DNA from: a bacterium
GTDB taxonomy: Bacteria; Dependentiae; Babeliae; Babeliales; UASB340
DNA: 7,930 bases
Reading direction: 5' to 3'
Assembly: GCA_030630075.1 (NCBI GenBank)
Contig: DAOVNS010000051.1
Location: 1 to 7,930, forward strand
Of the stretch, positions 1 to 6,579 are shown in pieces (the stretch's first letter is position 1; every line of letters starts with the position of its first letter). The notes beneath the pieces are model-generated. The model searched no databases. It was not told where the DNA came from and saw only the letters and a list, made by a program, of their open reading frames with translations. The position numbers were made by a program, and so were the translations under genes.

Positions 1-2148
1 AATTTATCTGAAGCTGAAAATCAATATGTATTACAAGGTCAACTAATCCAGAAAACGTTATTAACTTATTCCGATATTATCAGCAAAAGAGAAAAGATTT
101 TAAGTAAATTAATTTTTATTATTGGCGATCTTGAAGAACGCCAAATTTTAAATATATGGAAAAGATCCCCAAAGGCTATTTCATTTATAGAGCTACAAAG
201 ATCTATTTTTGATGCAGAAGCTTTTTTTAAAAAATTATTTTGGGATACGCCTTTATATTTAGGTCCTGCAAGTATTTACAAAACAATCAAAAACTTTGAT
301 TTATATAATTACATAAACTTTTCAATATTGATTGCTTTCTTTTTTGCACTGTTTTTCATTACAAAAAAACTTTTATTTGTTTTAAAAAATTTAATTCAAC
401 TAAAACTACCTTTATCTAAAGAAAATAAACGTAAAACATATTTTTTACTCACAATAGATGCTTTAACAAATTTTGCCATAACCAATTTAAAGCTTTTATT
501 CACCTGGGCATTTATATACTTTCATATATTTTTTGACTTCAGATATATTTTTTCGTTCCTAAAACCTATCGCCAATTCCTATTCGATTGCATTATTTTAT
601 TTAATTTCAATTCCAATCCTTATATATCTTTCAAGCCAATTAATATTAAATCTCAAAATTTTAAATCAAAAATTAAGTTTTTTATTCTTTACAGAAAAAA
701 GCCAAAGTAAATTTTTATTTTTATTAACATCAATTCTTTATGCAACTTCAATCTTAATACCATTAAGAAGAGCATTTTTATGGTATAGCGACTATCCATC
801 AGAATTTCCAAACGTTATACTTGCTGCATATTCATTAATACTCATTATCGTAATTTTACTTTTCTTTGGAAAAGAAGACATTTTAACGTTAATTCCTTCC
901 AAGCTAAACTTCTTCTCTTGGCTAAAAACAAAAATAGATAAATATTACTATCCTGTTTTTATATTCTTCATGGGACTATTGGTACTTTCTAATCCATATA
1001 TTGGTTATTCAAATTTAGCATGGTATTTATTTTTTGCAGTTCCATCCACAGTATTTTTGATATATGGAATGTTTTTTATACATCATTACATTAGAAAATA
1101 TTCAGTATCATTTTTCCTACAAGAAGATGAAGAAGAAATTGTTGATAAATTTGATTATGCAAAAACATATTATGGTTTTTTTATAATCGTTACATTTTTA
1201 GCTCTTCTATTTTCTAATTTTTTACTCATCAGCAGGATATGGAGATTTAATTATAATGCAGAATCATTATGGACTGCATTATCCGAAAATTGGGTTTTAA
1301 CAATAGGAGCCGATATAAAAATAGGCATAATCCAATTTTTAACAATGATAATGTTTATAGCGTTCGGATTTTTAATTTCATCACTATCTCACAAATTTTT
1401 ACTAAACAAACTATTTGATATTTTCCGAACTGAACCCGGAACGCAAAATACTTTTTTTAGAATATCTCATTATATAATTTTAAGTGTTGCGATACTTTTG
1501 GGACTTGGTTCAATTCACCTAGAACAATTTATTTTTTGGGTTGGTGGTTTTCTGTTTCTTGGTTTAGGTATTTCATTAAAAGATATTGTAACAGATTTTG
1601 TTGCAGGATTTTTAGTTTTAATTGAACGAACAATTGAAATAGGAAACTTCGTTCAATTGGATGATCACACAAGAGGAACTGTTCATAAAATATCCGCTCG
1701 AGCGACAACAATAAGAACTGCGAAGAATTTTTCCATTATTGTTCCAAATAAAGATCTTATTTCAAAACCAATTATTAACTGGGGTCAAGGACGACTAGCT
1801 GTTGGATTTGAAGTAACTTTTTTAGTTTCTTATAAATCTGATCCAGCGGAAGTAAAAAAAATAATGCTCGAAGTTATAGGAAAACACTCTGCAATATTAA
1901 AAGTTCCATCAATTGTTATTAGATTAGAAGATTTCTCAGAAGATGGATTAAAGTTTTTTGCAAGAGCGTTTATAAGTTCACGAAGAGTTAGAGACCAGTG
2001 GGATATTGCAAGTGACTTGCGTTTTGCGCTGCTAAAAGAATTTGCAGAAAATGATATTGTAATTCCATTCCCACAAAGAACCGTACATTTTTCACAACAA
2101 AATAATAAACCTGTCAAAGGAATCGATATAAAATTTGATAATCACTAA
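1..2148 (+). CDS. MscS-family mechanosensitive ion channel, large multi-pass type (5' end outside window)
   Basis: The frame is open from base 1, so this is the C-terminal 715 residues of a longer protein. A TTG at 328 is an internal codon, not a credible start, because clear coding sequence precedes it. Residues 1-105 are mostly soluble and helical, probably periplasmic. About ten to eleven hydrophobic segments follow between residues 106 and 503. The MscS core then appears: a pore-lining helix at about 513-545 containing GLGISLKDIVTDFVAG, a beta domain at about 546-600 with VPN (581-583) and SKPIINW (588-594), and a mixed alpha/beta C-terminal domain to 715. Members of this family open on membrane tension and release solutes during hypo-osmotic shock. 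The extra N-terminal helices resemble the MscK/YbdG/YnaI-like large members, not the three-helix MscS. The family call is firm; the subtype is not. The gene ends 26 bases before a shared terminator and faces the RRM gene. Confidence 0.92.
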   Translation, partial: NLSEAENQYVLQGQLIQKTLLTYSDIISKREKILSKLIFIIGDLEERQILNIWKRSPKAISFIELQRSIFDAEAFFKKLFWDTPLYLGPASIYKTIKNFDLYNYINFSILIAFFFALFFITKKLLFVLKNLIQLKLPLSKENKRKTYFLLTIDALTNFAITNLKLLFTWAFIYFHIFFDFRYIFSFLKPIANSYSIALFYLISIPILIYLSSQLILNLKILNQKLSFLFFTEKSQSKFLFLLTSILYATSILIPLRRAFLWYSDYPSEFPNVILAAYSLILIIVILLFFGKEDILTLIPSKLNFFSWLKTKIDKYYYPVFIFFMGLLVLSNPYIGYSNLAWYLFFAVPSTVFLIYGMFFIHHYIRKYSVSFFLQEDEEEIVDKFDYAKTYYGFFIIVTFLALLFSNFLLISRIWRFNYNAESLWTALSENWVLTIGADIKIGIIQFLTMIMFIAFGFLISSLSHKFLLNKLFDIFRTEPGTQNTFFRISHYIILSVAILLGLGSIHLEQFIFWVGGFLFLGLGISLKDIVTDFVAGFLVLIERTIEIGNFVQLDDHTRGTVHKISARATTIRTAKNFSIIVPNKDLISKPIINWGQGRLAVGFEVTFLVSYKSDPAEVKKIMLEVIGKHSAILKVPSIVIRLEDFSEDGLKFFARAFISSRRVRDQWDIASDLRFALLKEFAENDIVIPFPQRTVHFSQQNNKPVKGIDIKFDNH

Positions 2149-2174
2149 ATATTAAATTAAAAATTTTACACAAA

Positions 2175-2210
2175 AAAAAGCGGCAGTGTTTAAAAACACT
2201 GCCGCTTTTT
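2175..2210. terminator. Bidirectional intrinsic terminator between convergent genes
   Basis: A perfect inverted repeat has arms 2175-2190 and 2195-2210 with a four-base loop (2191-2194). The core GCGGCAGTGTT pairs with AACACTGCCGC, and the stem is flanked by an A run on the left and a T run on the right, so a U-tract follows the hairpin in either direction. It lies after the stop of the channel gene (+) and after the stop of the RRM gene (-), so it can end both transcripts. It is the strongest hairpin I found in the window. Confidence 0.92.
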
Positions 2211-2227
2211 GAATAGTTTCTAATGGA

Positions 2228-2605
2228 TTAGAAACGGCCTCTGCCGCCACCATTGCCACCAAAACCACTGCCGCCACGTCTTGGTCCACCAAAACCGCCG
2301 CCTTCGCCGCCACGTCTTGGTCCGCCGCCGCCGCCACCAAAACCGCCACGACCGCCTTCTGGTCTTGGACGAGCTTCGTTAACTCTTAAAGTGTTACCTT
2401 TAACATTTTTTCCATCAACGCCTGAAATTGCAGCTTCTGCTTCTTCATCGTTGCTCATCTTTACAAATCCAAATCCTCTGGATTGTCCTGTAAATTTGTC
2501 TTTAATAATTGAAGAAGATTCGATATCACCGAATTCTACAAATAATTCTCTTAATTCGTCTTCTGTAAGATCCATTGGAAGATTTCCAACATAAATATTT
2601 TTCAT
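2228..2605 (-). CDS. Glycine-rich RNA-binding protein with a single RRM domain
   Basis: The 125-residue protein has one RNA recognition motif (residues 2-79) and an RGG-like tail (84-125). RNP2 is IYVGNL (4-9) and RNP1 is RGFGFVKM (43-50); both keep the aromatic residues that stack on RNA bases. The tail is almost all Gly, Arg, Pro and Phe, with a 12-residue repeat built on GPRRGG. Proteins of this design are known from cyanobacteria (Rbp family) and many other bacteria, often cold-induced, and are thought to bind single-stranded RNA as chaperones or localisation factors; the role here is inferred. The ATG at 2605 is chosen because it starts exactly at the RRM and has AGGA (2614-2611) five bases upstream. 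The in-frame extension to 2671 is hydrophobic, unlike any RRM leader. The gene is monocistronic and ends at the shared terminator. Its tail is a local GC-rich island in an AT-rich window. Confidence 0.95.
   Translation of the reverse strand: MKNIYVGNLPMDLTEDELRELFVEFGDIESSSIIKDKFTGQSRGFGFVKMSNDEEAEAAISGVDGKNVKGNTLRVNEARPRPEGGRGGFGGGGGGPRRGGEGGGFGGPRRGGSGFGGNGGGRGRF
2271..2323. repeat. 36-bp-period direct repeat encoding the GPRRGG unit
   Basis: The 17-mer CCGCCACGTCTTGGTCC occurs exactly at 2271-2287 and at 2307-2323. The 36-base period equals 12 codons, matching two GPRRGG units in the Gly/Arg tail of the RRM protein. The exact identity at DNA level, including synonymous positions, suggests a recent in-frame duplication or slippage that may make tail length variable between strains. 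Confidence 0.85.
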
Positions 2606-2661
2606 AAAAATCCTGAAAAAATAAGTAAATAAAATATAAATAAACAATATACAAACTAATA

Positions 2662-2683
2662 ATCGCATCAACTATAATGCGAT
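2662..2683. promoter_or_regulatory. Dyad upstream of the RRM gene, overlapping a candidate -10
   Basis: ATCGCAT (2662-2668) and ATGCGAT (2677-2683) form a perfect 7-bp inverted repeat around an 8-base spacer. On the minus strand the hexamer TATAGT (2676-2671), a possible -10 for the RRM gene, lies in the spacer. I find no good -35 before it. The dyad begins 57 bases upstream of the RRM start codon. It could be an operator, or a hairpin in the mRNA leader if transcription starts further upstream. On the plus strand a T6 run follows the hairpin, but no plus-strand gene needs a terminator here. Confidence 0.4.
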
Positions 2684-2827
2684 ATTTTTTAACTTTCTAC
2701 TTCTAAACAACCCTCCTCGAAACACGCCATGTAACTTACTCACTAATAAAAATGGTTATTGGCCTTTTTTTTATTCAAAAATTTCAAAAATGAATTTTCA
2801 ATGCAAAATTCTCAGTAAATGTAATAT

Positions 2828-2898
2828 TGGGAATAAATTATAAAGAGAAAACCTTTTCGGTTGAAAACTTAATATTTTATAGAATTGTTACATTCCCA
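2828..2898. repeat. Long imperfect hairpin in the non-coding region
   Basis: The outer arms TGGGAAT (2828-2834) and ATTCCCA (2892-2898) pair perfectly. Inside them AATT (2836-2839) can pair with 2883-2886, ATAAA (2840-2844) with TTTAT (2876-2880), and AACC (2850-2853) with GGTT (2859-2862). The result is a long bulged stem. Such folds also arise by chance in AT-rich DNA, so this could be a small RNA, a 3'-UTR structure or nothing. Confidence 0.3.
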
Positions 2899-3010
2899 CC
2901 AAAGACCATCTTTTAGAAAAAACTTACATATTCAAACTTCTAATAAATCATACATTAAATAGTTCTTTAAAACAAACATCAACCAATTTTATACCCATTT
3001 TAAGTAAATA

Positions 3011-3029
3011 AATCCACTTTTAAGTGATT
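3011..3029 (-). terminator. Weak possible terminator after the ankyrin gene
   Basis: On the minus strand, just after the TGA stop, a short hairpin forms from AATCACT (3029-3023) and AGTGGATT (3018-3011), with one bulged base. A broken T-rich run (ATTTATTTACTT) follows on that strand. The stem is short and AT-rich and the U-tract is interrupted, so it is a weak candidate. Confidence 0.3.
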
Positions 3030-3031
3030 TT

Positions 3032-3748
3032 TCATAAATCTTCAGATAAACAAGCCAATTTTTCAGCACCAAGAACATTCAAAAGGAAAGCAAAATCTAA
3101 ATTATTACTCGAAATGGCATAGTCATATGGAGTCATCCCAAAGATATCAATCAAATTTAATTCGGGTTCAAAAGACAAAATTAGAGTAAAAACTTCTACA
3201 CTTCCTGCAATAACAGCAATATGCAATAGTGTTTGGCCTAACCAATTTCTTGAATTAACATCTATTTTTTTAACACTTAAAAAATTAGCTATTTTATCAA
3301 ATTTTCCCCATAAAACTGCTTGATGCAACCCTGATTGAGCAATTGACATAGTTGGGATTGCTTGTTCATATGAAAAAACATGCTCTGACGAAGAAAAAAG
3401 ATCCCCATACTGCTGAATAAGCTCAAACGTAACGAACTCCTCAGACGCACCAACAACACGTCTTCTTCTTACTGTGTCAACACATTCGCCTATCAAACTA
3501 GAAAAATGGAATTTTGGATTAATCCAAAATCCATTTTTTTCAAGTTCGCAAAGCGCTGATAGTCTTTTTAATTCTTTTTCAATGCTAAGTCCTGAACTTC
3601 TACACACCTCAAGCATCCTTGCGAATTCATCTTTAGCTAAAGGGTTAACCCAAATACCTTTGCTTTTTAAAGCATCCATCATTAAATATGATTTCGAGAA
3701 AGATAAAAACAGAACAATCAGACTTACTACGATAAATTTATACTTCAT
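3032..3748 (-). CDS. Ankyrin-repeat protein with N-terminal signal or anchor and a duplicated GxWxNP motif
   Basis: The 238-residue protein starts with a basic MKYK and a hydrophobic stretch (5-17), consistent with a signal peptide or membrane anchor; I see no clear AXA cleavage site. Residues 27-89 hold two copies of a motif of the form K-x-G-[IF]-W-[VI]-N-P followed by a conserved Cys (30-36 with C49; 71-78 with C89). Residues 94-97 are RRRR. Three ankyrin repeats follow at about 140-170, 171-203 and 204-230, the middle one carrying the typical GQTLLHIAVIAG. Ankyrin repeats bind proteins and are common in exported effectors of intracellular bacteria; the partner is unknown. The ATG at 3748 is preferred over 3826 because it opens the signal-like segment and follows GGGGGA (3756-3751), although the spacing is short. 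The gene lies 95 bases downstream of priA and appears to have its own promoter. The ankyrin call is firm; the effector role is inference. Confidence 0.85.
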   Translation of the reverse strand: MKYKFIVVSLIVLFLSFSKSYLMMDALKSKGIWVNPLAKDEFARMLEVCRSSGLSIEKELKRLSALCELEKNGFWINPKFHFSSLIGECVDTVRRRRVVGASEEFVTFELIQQYGDLFSSSEHVFSYEQAIPTMSIAQSGLHQAVLWGKFDKIANFLSVKKIDVNSRNWLGQTLLHIAVIAGSVEVFTLILSFEPELNLIDIFGMTPYDYAISSNNLDFAFLLNVLGAEKLACLSEDL

Positions 3749-3771
3749 AATCCCCCAAACAAGATAAAATT

Positions 3772-3797
3772 TAACAATTGCTATTAAACGATTGTTA
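3772..3797. promoter_or_regulatory. Operator-like dyad at the ankyrin transcription start
   Basis: TAACAAT (3772-3778) and ATTGTTA (3791-3797) are perfect 7-bp inverted arms; the G at 3780 and C at 3789 can add a further pair. The dyad begins at the last base of the -10 hexamer and covers the predicted start point, a classical position for a repressor site. It could instead act as an mRNA hairpin or as a weak attenuator of read-through from priA, since AAATTTTATC follows on the minus strand. Confidence 0.45.
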
Positions 3798-3826
3798 TTA
3801 TATAAAAACATATTTTTAATCGTCAA
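3797..3826 (-). promoter_or_regulatory. Promoter for the ankyrin gene
   Basis: On the minus strand TTGACG (3826-3821, five of six matches to the -35 consensus) and TATAAT (3802-3797, perfect -10) are separated by 18 bases. A transcript would start near 3790 and give a leader of about 42 bases before the ATG at 3748. This suggests the ankyrin gene can be expressed independently of priA. Confidence 0.65.
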
Positions 3827-3843
3827 ATCAAAATTTTATATAA

Positions 3844-5823
3844 TTAAGTAGTTGGAACAACAAATATTCGACTATTAAAAAATGAAAAATTAATTTTGCT
3901 CAAAAGAAGATGTACTTTATGAAAATCATCCGATTTTATATAAATATGCCGACTTTCTGTTTTTTGAATTCTATAAACAATTGGTTTTGAAGGACCCAAA
4001 ACCAAAATATTTAATTTTGTAGAAATATTGATATCACTTAAAACATCAAACAATACTTTAGAATCTTTATCTAAAACATACGCATCTACATTTTGTAATT
4101 CAATTTGAACAAATCTTCCAAACGGAGGATAACTTGCAAGTTTTCTAAATTCAAGTTCATTTTTACAAAATTCAAGATAATTAATTTCGTTTAAATACTC
4201 AAAAATAGGATTTTCTTGCATTGCCTGAACAATCACCCTGCTTTTATCAGATGCTCTTCCAGCTCTTCCTGCAACTTGAATAAGTTGCTGCAAGGTTGTT
4301 TCACTCGCATTAAAAACTGGAAAATGTAAATTTAAATCTGCCCACAAAATCCCAACCAACGTAACTTTAGGAAAATGATATCCCTTGGTTATTAATTTTG
4401 TACCAACCAAAATATCAAAAGCTCCTTTTTCAAAATCAGTAACCGTTTCTTGCCACGATCTTTTTTTGCTCGCTGAATCTAAATCGGCTCGCTTAATTTT
4501 GGCTTCAGGAAAAATATTTTCCAGAATTTTCACAACTTGCTGAGTTCCAATTCCTTTTTTAATCAAATCTTTATCCCTAGCTCCGCAGCTACTACATTCT
4601 CCACCCAAGTCTTTTTTATAAGCACAGTAATGACAACTTAAAAAGTCTTTATTATCTCTTGAATGAAAAGTAAGACTTACCGAACAATTTGGACACTGAA
4701 AAATAAATCCACATTTTTTACATTGAACAAAAAAACAATATCCACGACGATTGATATAAATTATAACTTGTTCTTTTTTGTCTAACGTTTGAGATATCGC
4801 ATCTTGCAAATCCTGAGATATCCAAAAAGATTTTCGTCTTTTAGCTTTTTTATCCTTTAAATAAACCAGTTCTACATCAGGAAAATTACCTGAAAAACGT
4901 TTTTTTAGTTGGAAAAAATTCCATTTTTTATTTTCAGTATTAAAAAACGAATTTAAAGAAGGAGTTGCCGAACCTAAAAGAATAGGAATGTTATATTCTT
5001 TTGCTCGCCAAATTGCCACCTCTTTACTGTTAATGCGAGGATGCTTTTTTTCCTGAAAACCAGATTCATGTTCTTCATCAACAATAATTAAACCTAAATT
5101 TGATATCGGTAAAACAATCGGCAAATGAACACCAACAATTAAAACCGGTTTCGAATCGGTAAGTTTTTTCCATAATTCATTTTTTTCGCTAACCTTGCTG
5201 GCACTATGAAAACCAATTATAGAAAACCTACTCGCCAATTCTTTTTGAAATAAAGCTTGAAATTGAACACTTAAAGAAACTTCCGGAATTAAAAAAATAA
5301 CGGTTTTATTATTTTCTAGGCACTGTTCAATTAGTTTTTTATAAACTTCTGTTTTTCCAGATCCTGTAACACCATGAATCAATGTTGGGCAATAAGATGG
5401 TTTATCTATAAATTTTTCAACAAATTTAACTATGTGACTTTGCTCATCTGTTAATTCTATTTTTTTAGATTCTTTAGTATCGGACTTATCGATACCCTGC
5501 TCTTTATTTTCTTTTTTAAACAAAAAGTTTCGGATTCTTTGGTAAAAATGCAACGGCTCTATAAAATAAAACTTTGATACTTTTTTAATAAAATTATTAT
5601 ATTTTGAATCATCGGGAAACTTTTGAATACTTAAAAATTCCTTGATTTCAAAATTAATATCTTTAGGTAAATTTTCATATTTCTTTAAAACTAATGCCGG
5701 AATTGTATTCTTTTTTAATGGAACCTGAACAACTTTACCAATAAGTTCGGTAGAGCAACTTTCTGGAATTTTGTAAAAAAGAGGACGAGAAAAACCTTTT
5801 AATAACCTTACTAAAACATACAT
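3844..5823 (-). CDS. priA: Primosomal protein N', replication restart DNA helicase PriA
   Basis: PriA recognises stalled or repaired replication forks and reloads the replicative helicase, using 3'-to-5' ATP-driven helicase activity. The 659-residue product shows a short N-terminal DNA-binding region (1-60), Walker A GVTGSGKT (151-158), Walker B DEEH (249-252), the GSATP motif (284-288), eight zinc-binding cysteines in four CxxC pairs (368/371, 377/380, 397/400, 410/413), motif V GTKLITKGYHFP (474-485) and motif VI QVAGRAGR (516-523), then a C-terminal domain with SYPPFGR (564-570). It is somewhat shorter than the E. coli protein (732). Helicase and zinc residues are all intact, so it should be active. 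One segment usually read as G-x-R-S-A is GVHLP here (231-235). The ATG at 5823 is three bases after the acyltransferase stop, and only a weak AGAAG precedes it, so translational coupling is likely. Confidence 0.97.
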   Translation of the reverse strand: MYVLVRLLKGFSRPLFYKIPESCSTELIGKVVQVPLKKNTIPALVLKKYENLPKDINFEIKEFLSIQKFPDDSKYNNFIKKVSKFYFIEPLHFYQRIRNFLFKKENKEQGIDKSDTKESKKIELTDEQSHIVKFVEKFIDKPSYCPTLIHGVTGSGKTEVYKKLIEQCLENNKTVIFLIPEVSLSVQFQALFQKELASRFSIIGFHSASKVSEKNELWKKLTDSKPVLIVGVHLPIVLPISNLGLIIVDEEHESGFQEKKHPRINSKEVAIWRAKEYNIPILLGSATPSLNSFFNTENKKWNFFQLKKRFSGNFPDVELVYLKDKKAKRRKSFWISQDLQDAISQTLDKKEQVIIYINRRGYCFFVQCKKCGFIFQCPNCSVSLTFHSRDNKDFLSCHYCAYKKDLGGECSSCGARDKDLIKKGIGTQQVVKILENIFPEAKIKRADLDSASKKRSWQETVTDFEKGAFDILVGTKLITKGYHFPKVTLVGILWADLNLHFPVFNASETTLQQLIQVAGRAGRASDKSRVIVQAMQENPIFEYLNEINYLEFCKNELEFRKLASYPPFGRFVQIELQNVDAYVLDKDSKVLFDVLSDINISTKLNILVLGPSKPIVYRIQKTESRHIYIKSDDFHKVHLLLSKINFSFFNSRIFVVPTT

Positions 5824-5826
5824 CTT

Positions 5827-6432
5827 CTAAAAACTTTTATAAGCATCAGAAGAAGGCATAACGGGAGCGTGAACCCTAATCTTAATCTTGCTAAAGGGAA
5901 GTGGAATCTGAAAATGATCCCAACTTTTAGTAAAAGTGAACGCCCATTCAGGTTTGCAATCAACATAAACCAACGGAACGTTAGATTTTGCAGCTAAATA
6001 TATTGTGCCTCTTTGCAACTTAAAAGCAGGTCCTCGCGATCCATCTCCAACAATCGCTAAACGCTTATTAACATCTATAACATCCAAAGCTTTCCGTACC
6101 ACCTCAACAGATCTTTTGTATGCAGAGCCATAAATAACCTTGAATCCAAACTTTTCTGCCAAAAATCCCATAATCTTACCATCTCTACTTGGACTCACCA
6201 CACAATGACCAACGCATTTCTTCTTAAAAAAGAAATATGTAGCAGCTACAATGTTTTGATGCCAAAAATAAAAAACACCCTCGTTTTTATTAAAATCCGT
6301 TTTATAATCATAATCCAATTGCACTTCCATGCGATAGGTCGCAAACAAAAGTCTTACATAAAAATAGATGCAGTAACAAATTAAATAATTTAAAAGTCTA
6401 CTATTCTTAATCTTTTTAGTTAATTTCTTCAC
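5827..6432 (-). CDS. DUF374-family lysophospholipid-acyltransferase-like protein
   Basis: The protein of about 201 residues matches the DUF374 family, related to the PlsC/lipid A acyltransferase fold at the inner membrane. Numbered from the GTG start, it has a hydrophobic N-terminal helix (14-31), WHQN with the candidate catalytic His at 58, SPSRDG (80-85), the glycine-rich GDGSRGP (129-135) and SWD (170-172), with IPLPFSKIKIRV near the end. The usual family motif is close to PDGPRGP, so GDGSRGP is a mild variant. The acyl donor and acceptor cannot be told from sequence; an envelope lipid or lipid A-like substrate is the family-based guess. There is no ATG: an in-frame TGA lies directly before TTG (6435), followed by GTG (6432). 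I prefer GTG because GAGGG (6443-6439) lies six bases before it; TTG would leave only three. The gene heads the unit with priA. Confidence 0.9.
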   Translation of the reverse strand: MKKLTKKIKNSRLLNYLICYCIYFYVRLLFATYRMEVQLDYDYKTDFNKNEGVFYFWHQNIVAATYFFFKKKCVGHCVVSPSRDGKIMGFLAEKFGFKVIYGSAYKRSVEVVRKALDVIDVNKRLAIVGDGSRGPAFKLQRGTIYLAAKSNVPLVYVDCKPEWAFTFTKSWDHFQIPLPFSKIKIRVHAPVMPSSDAYKSF

Positions 6433-6438
6433 CAATCA

Positions 6439-6443
6439 CCCTC
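6439..6443 (-). promoter_or_regulatory. Ribosome binding site deciding the acyltransferase start
   Basis: GAGGG on the minus strand lies six bases before GTG (6432) and three before TTG (6435). The spacing favours GTG. The in-frame stop just upstream excludes any longer protein. Confidence 0.6.
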
Positions 6444-6480
6444 AAATTCAAACTGATAATAAAATGGCTCATTCTGTAAA

Positions 6481-6579
6481 ATGCTTTATTTTAAGCGAAA
6501 AATCTATAAAATAATAAATTATTAGTTTAAAATAACTCGTGTTAATTTATCGTCAATCATTAGTATCAAAATAAAGCAT
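6481..6579. repeat. Perfect 12-bp inverted repeat in the divergent promoter region
   Basis: ATGCTTTATTTT (6481-6492) and AAAATAAAGCAT (6568-6579) are exact reverse complements, 75 bases apart. Read toward each gene, each arm is AAAATAAAGCAT and is followed two bases later by a -10-like hexamer: TATAAA (6582-6587) on the plus strand and TACAGA (6478-6473) on the minus strand. The matched geometry suggests a shared regulator site for the two divergent transcripts. An mRNA hairpin is less likely because of the long loop. Confidence 0.6.
6529..6556 (-). promoter_or_regulatory. Possible promoter for the acyltransferase-priA unit
   Basis: On the minus strand TTGACG (6556-6551) is followed after 16 bases by TATTTT (6534-6529). 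The -35 matches the one before the ankyrin gene, but the -10 is weak. A transcript would have a leader of about 90 bases. An alternative is the TACAGA hexamer (6478-6473) next to the inverted-repeat arm. Confidence 0.35.

Larger units (their letters stand above)
2606..3031. other. Non-coding region between the RRM gene and the ankyrin gene
   Basis: This stretch of more than 400 bases has no credible ORF on either strand and no tRNA-like fold that I can see. It holds the RRM gene's ribosome binding site (2611-2614), a dyad at 2662-2683, a purine-rich Shine-Dalgarno-like sequence on the minus strand (complement of 2711-2718) without a good start behind it, a T8 run at 2764-2771, an imperfect long hairpin at 2828-2898 and a weak hairpin after the ankyrin stop. 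Both flanking genes read leftward, so it contains the ankyrin gene's 3' end and the RRM gene's promoter and leader. Confidence 0.7.

Noticed and set aside
1529..1711. Minus-strand ORF inside the channel gene
   Set aside because: It is opposite the conserved MscS pore and beta domain and shows no features of its own.
1830..2117. Minus-strand ORF opposite the C-terminus of the channel gene
   Set aside because: It is a shadow of conserved plus-strand coding sequence, with no domain and no ribosome binding site.
2152..2349. Minus-strand Ala/Val-rich ORF overlapping the RRM tail and the terminator
   Set aside because: It is a frame-shifted reading of the GC-rich repeat and runs through the terminator stem.
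2253..2594. Plus-strand proline-rich ORF opposite the RRM gene
   Set aside because: It is the antisense shadow of Gly and Arg codons in the RRM protein tail; it has no ribosome binding site and no domain, while the minus strand carries complete RNP1 and RNP2 motifs.
2606..2671. 22-residue N-terminal extension of the RRM protein
   Set aside because: The extension is hydrophobic and AT-driven, has no good ribosome binding site, and crosses the dyad; the ATG at 2605 has AGGA at good spacing and begins the RRM exactly.
2672..2718. Strong Shine-Dalgarno-like GAGGAGGG on the minus strand with a short TTG-started frame behind it
   Set aside because: The TTG directly abuts the purine run, leaving no spacer, and the frame stops after about a dozen codons. 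It is most likely chance, though a leader peptide for the RRM gene cannot be fully excluded.
2752..2793. 13-codon plus-strand mini-ORF in the non-coding gap
   Set aside because: No ribosome binding site precedes it, the composition is ordinary AT-rich sequence, and no downstream plus-strand gene exists for it to serve as a leader.
3474..3767. Plus-strand ORF opposite the ankyrin gene
   Set aside because: It has no recognisable domain and no ribosome binding site, and lies opposite the signal segment and duplicated motif.
3749..3826. 26-residue extension of the ankyrin protein to an upstream start
   Set aside because: It would place coding sequence over a near-consensus promoter and dyad, and would bury the signal-like segment inside the protein.
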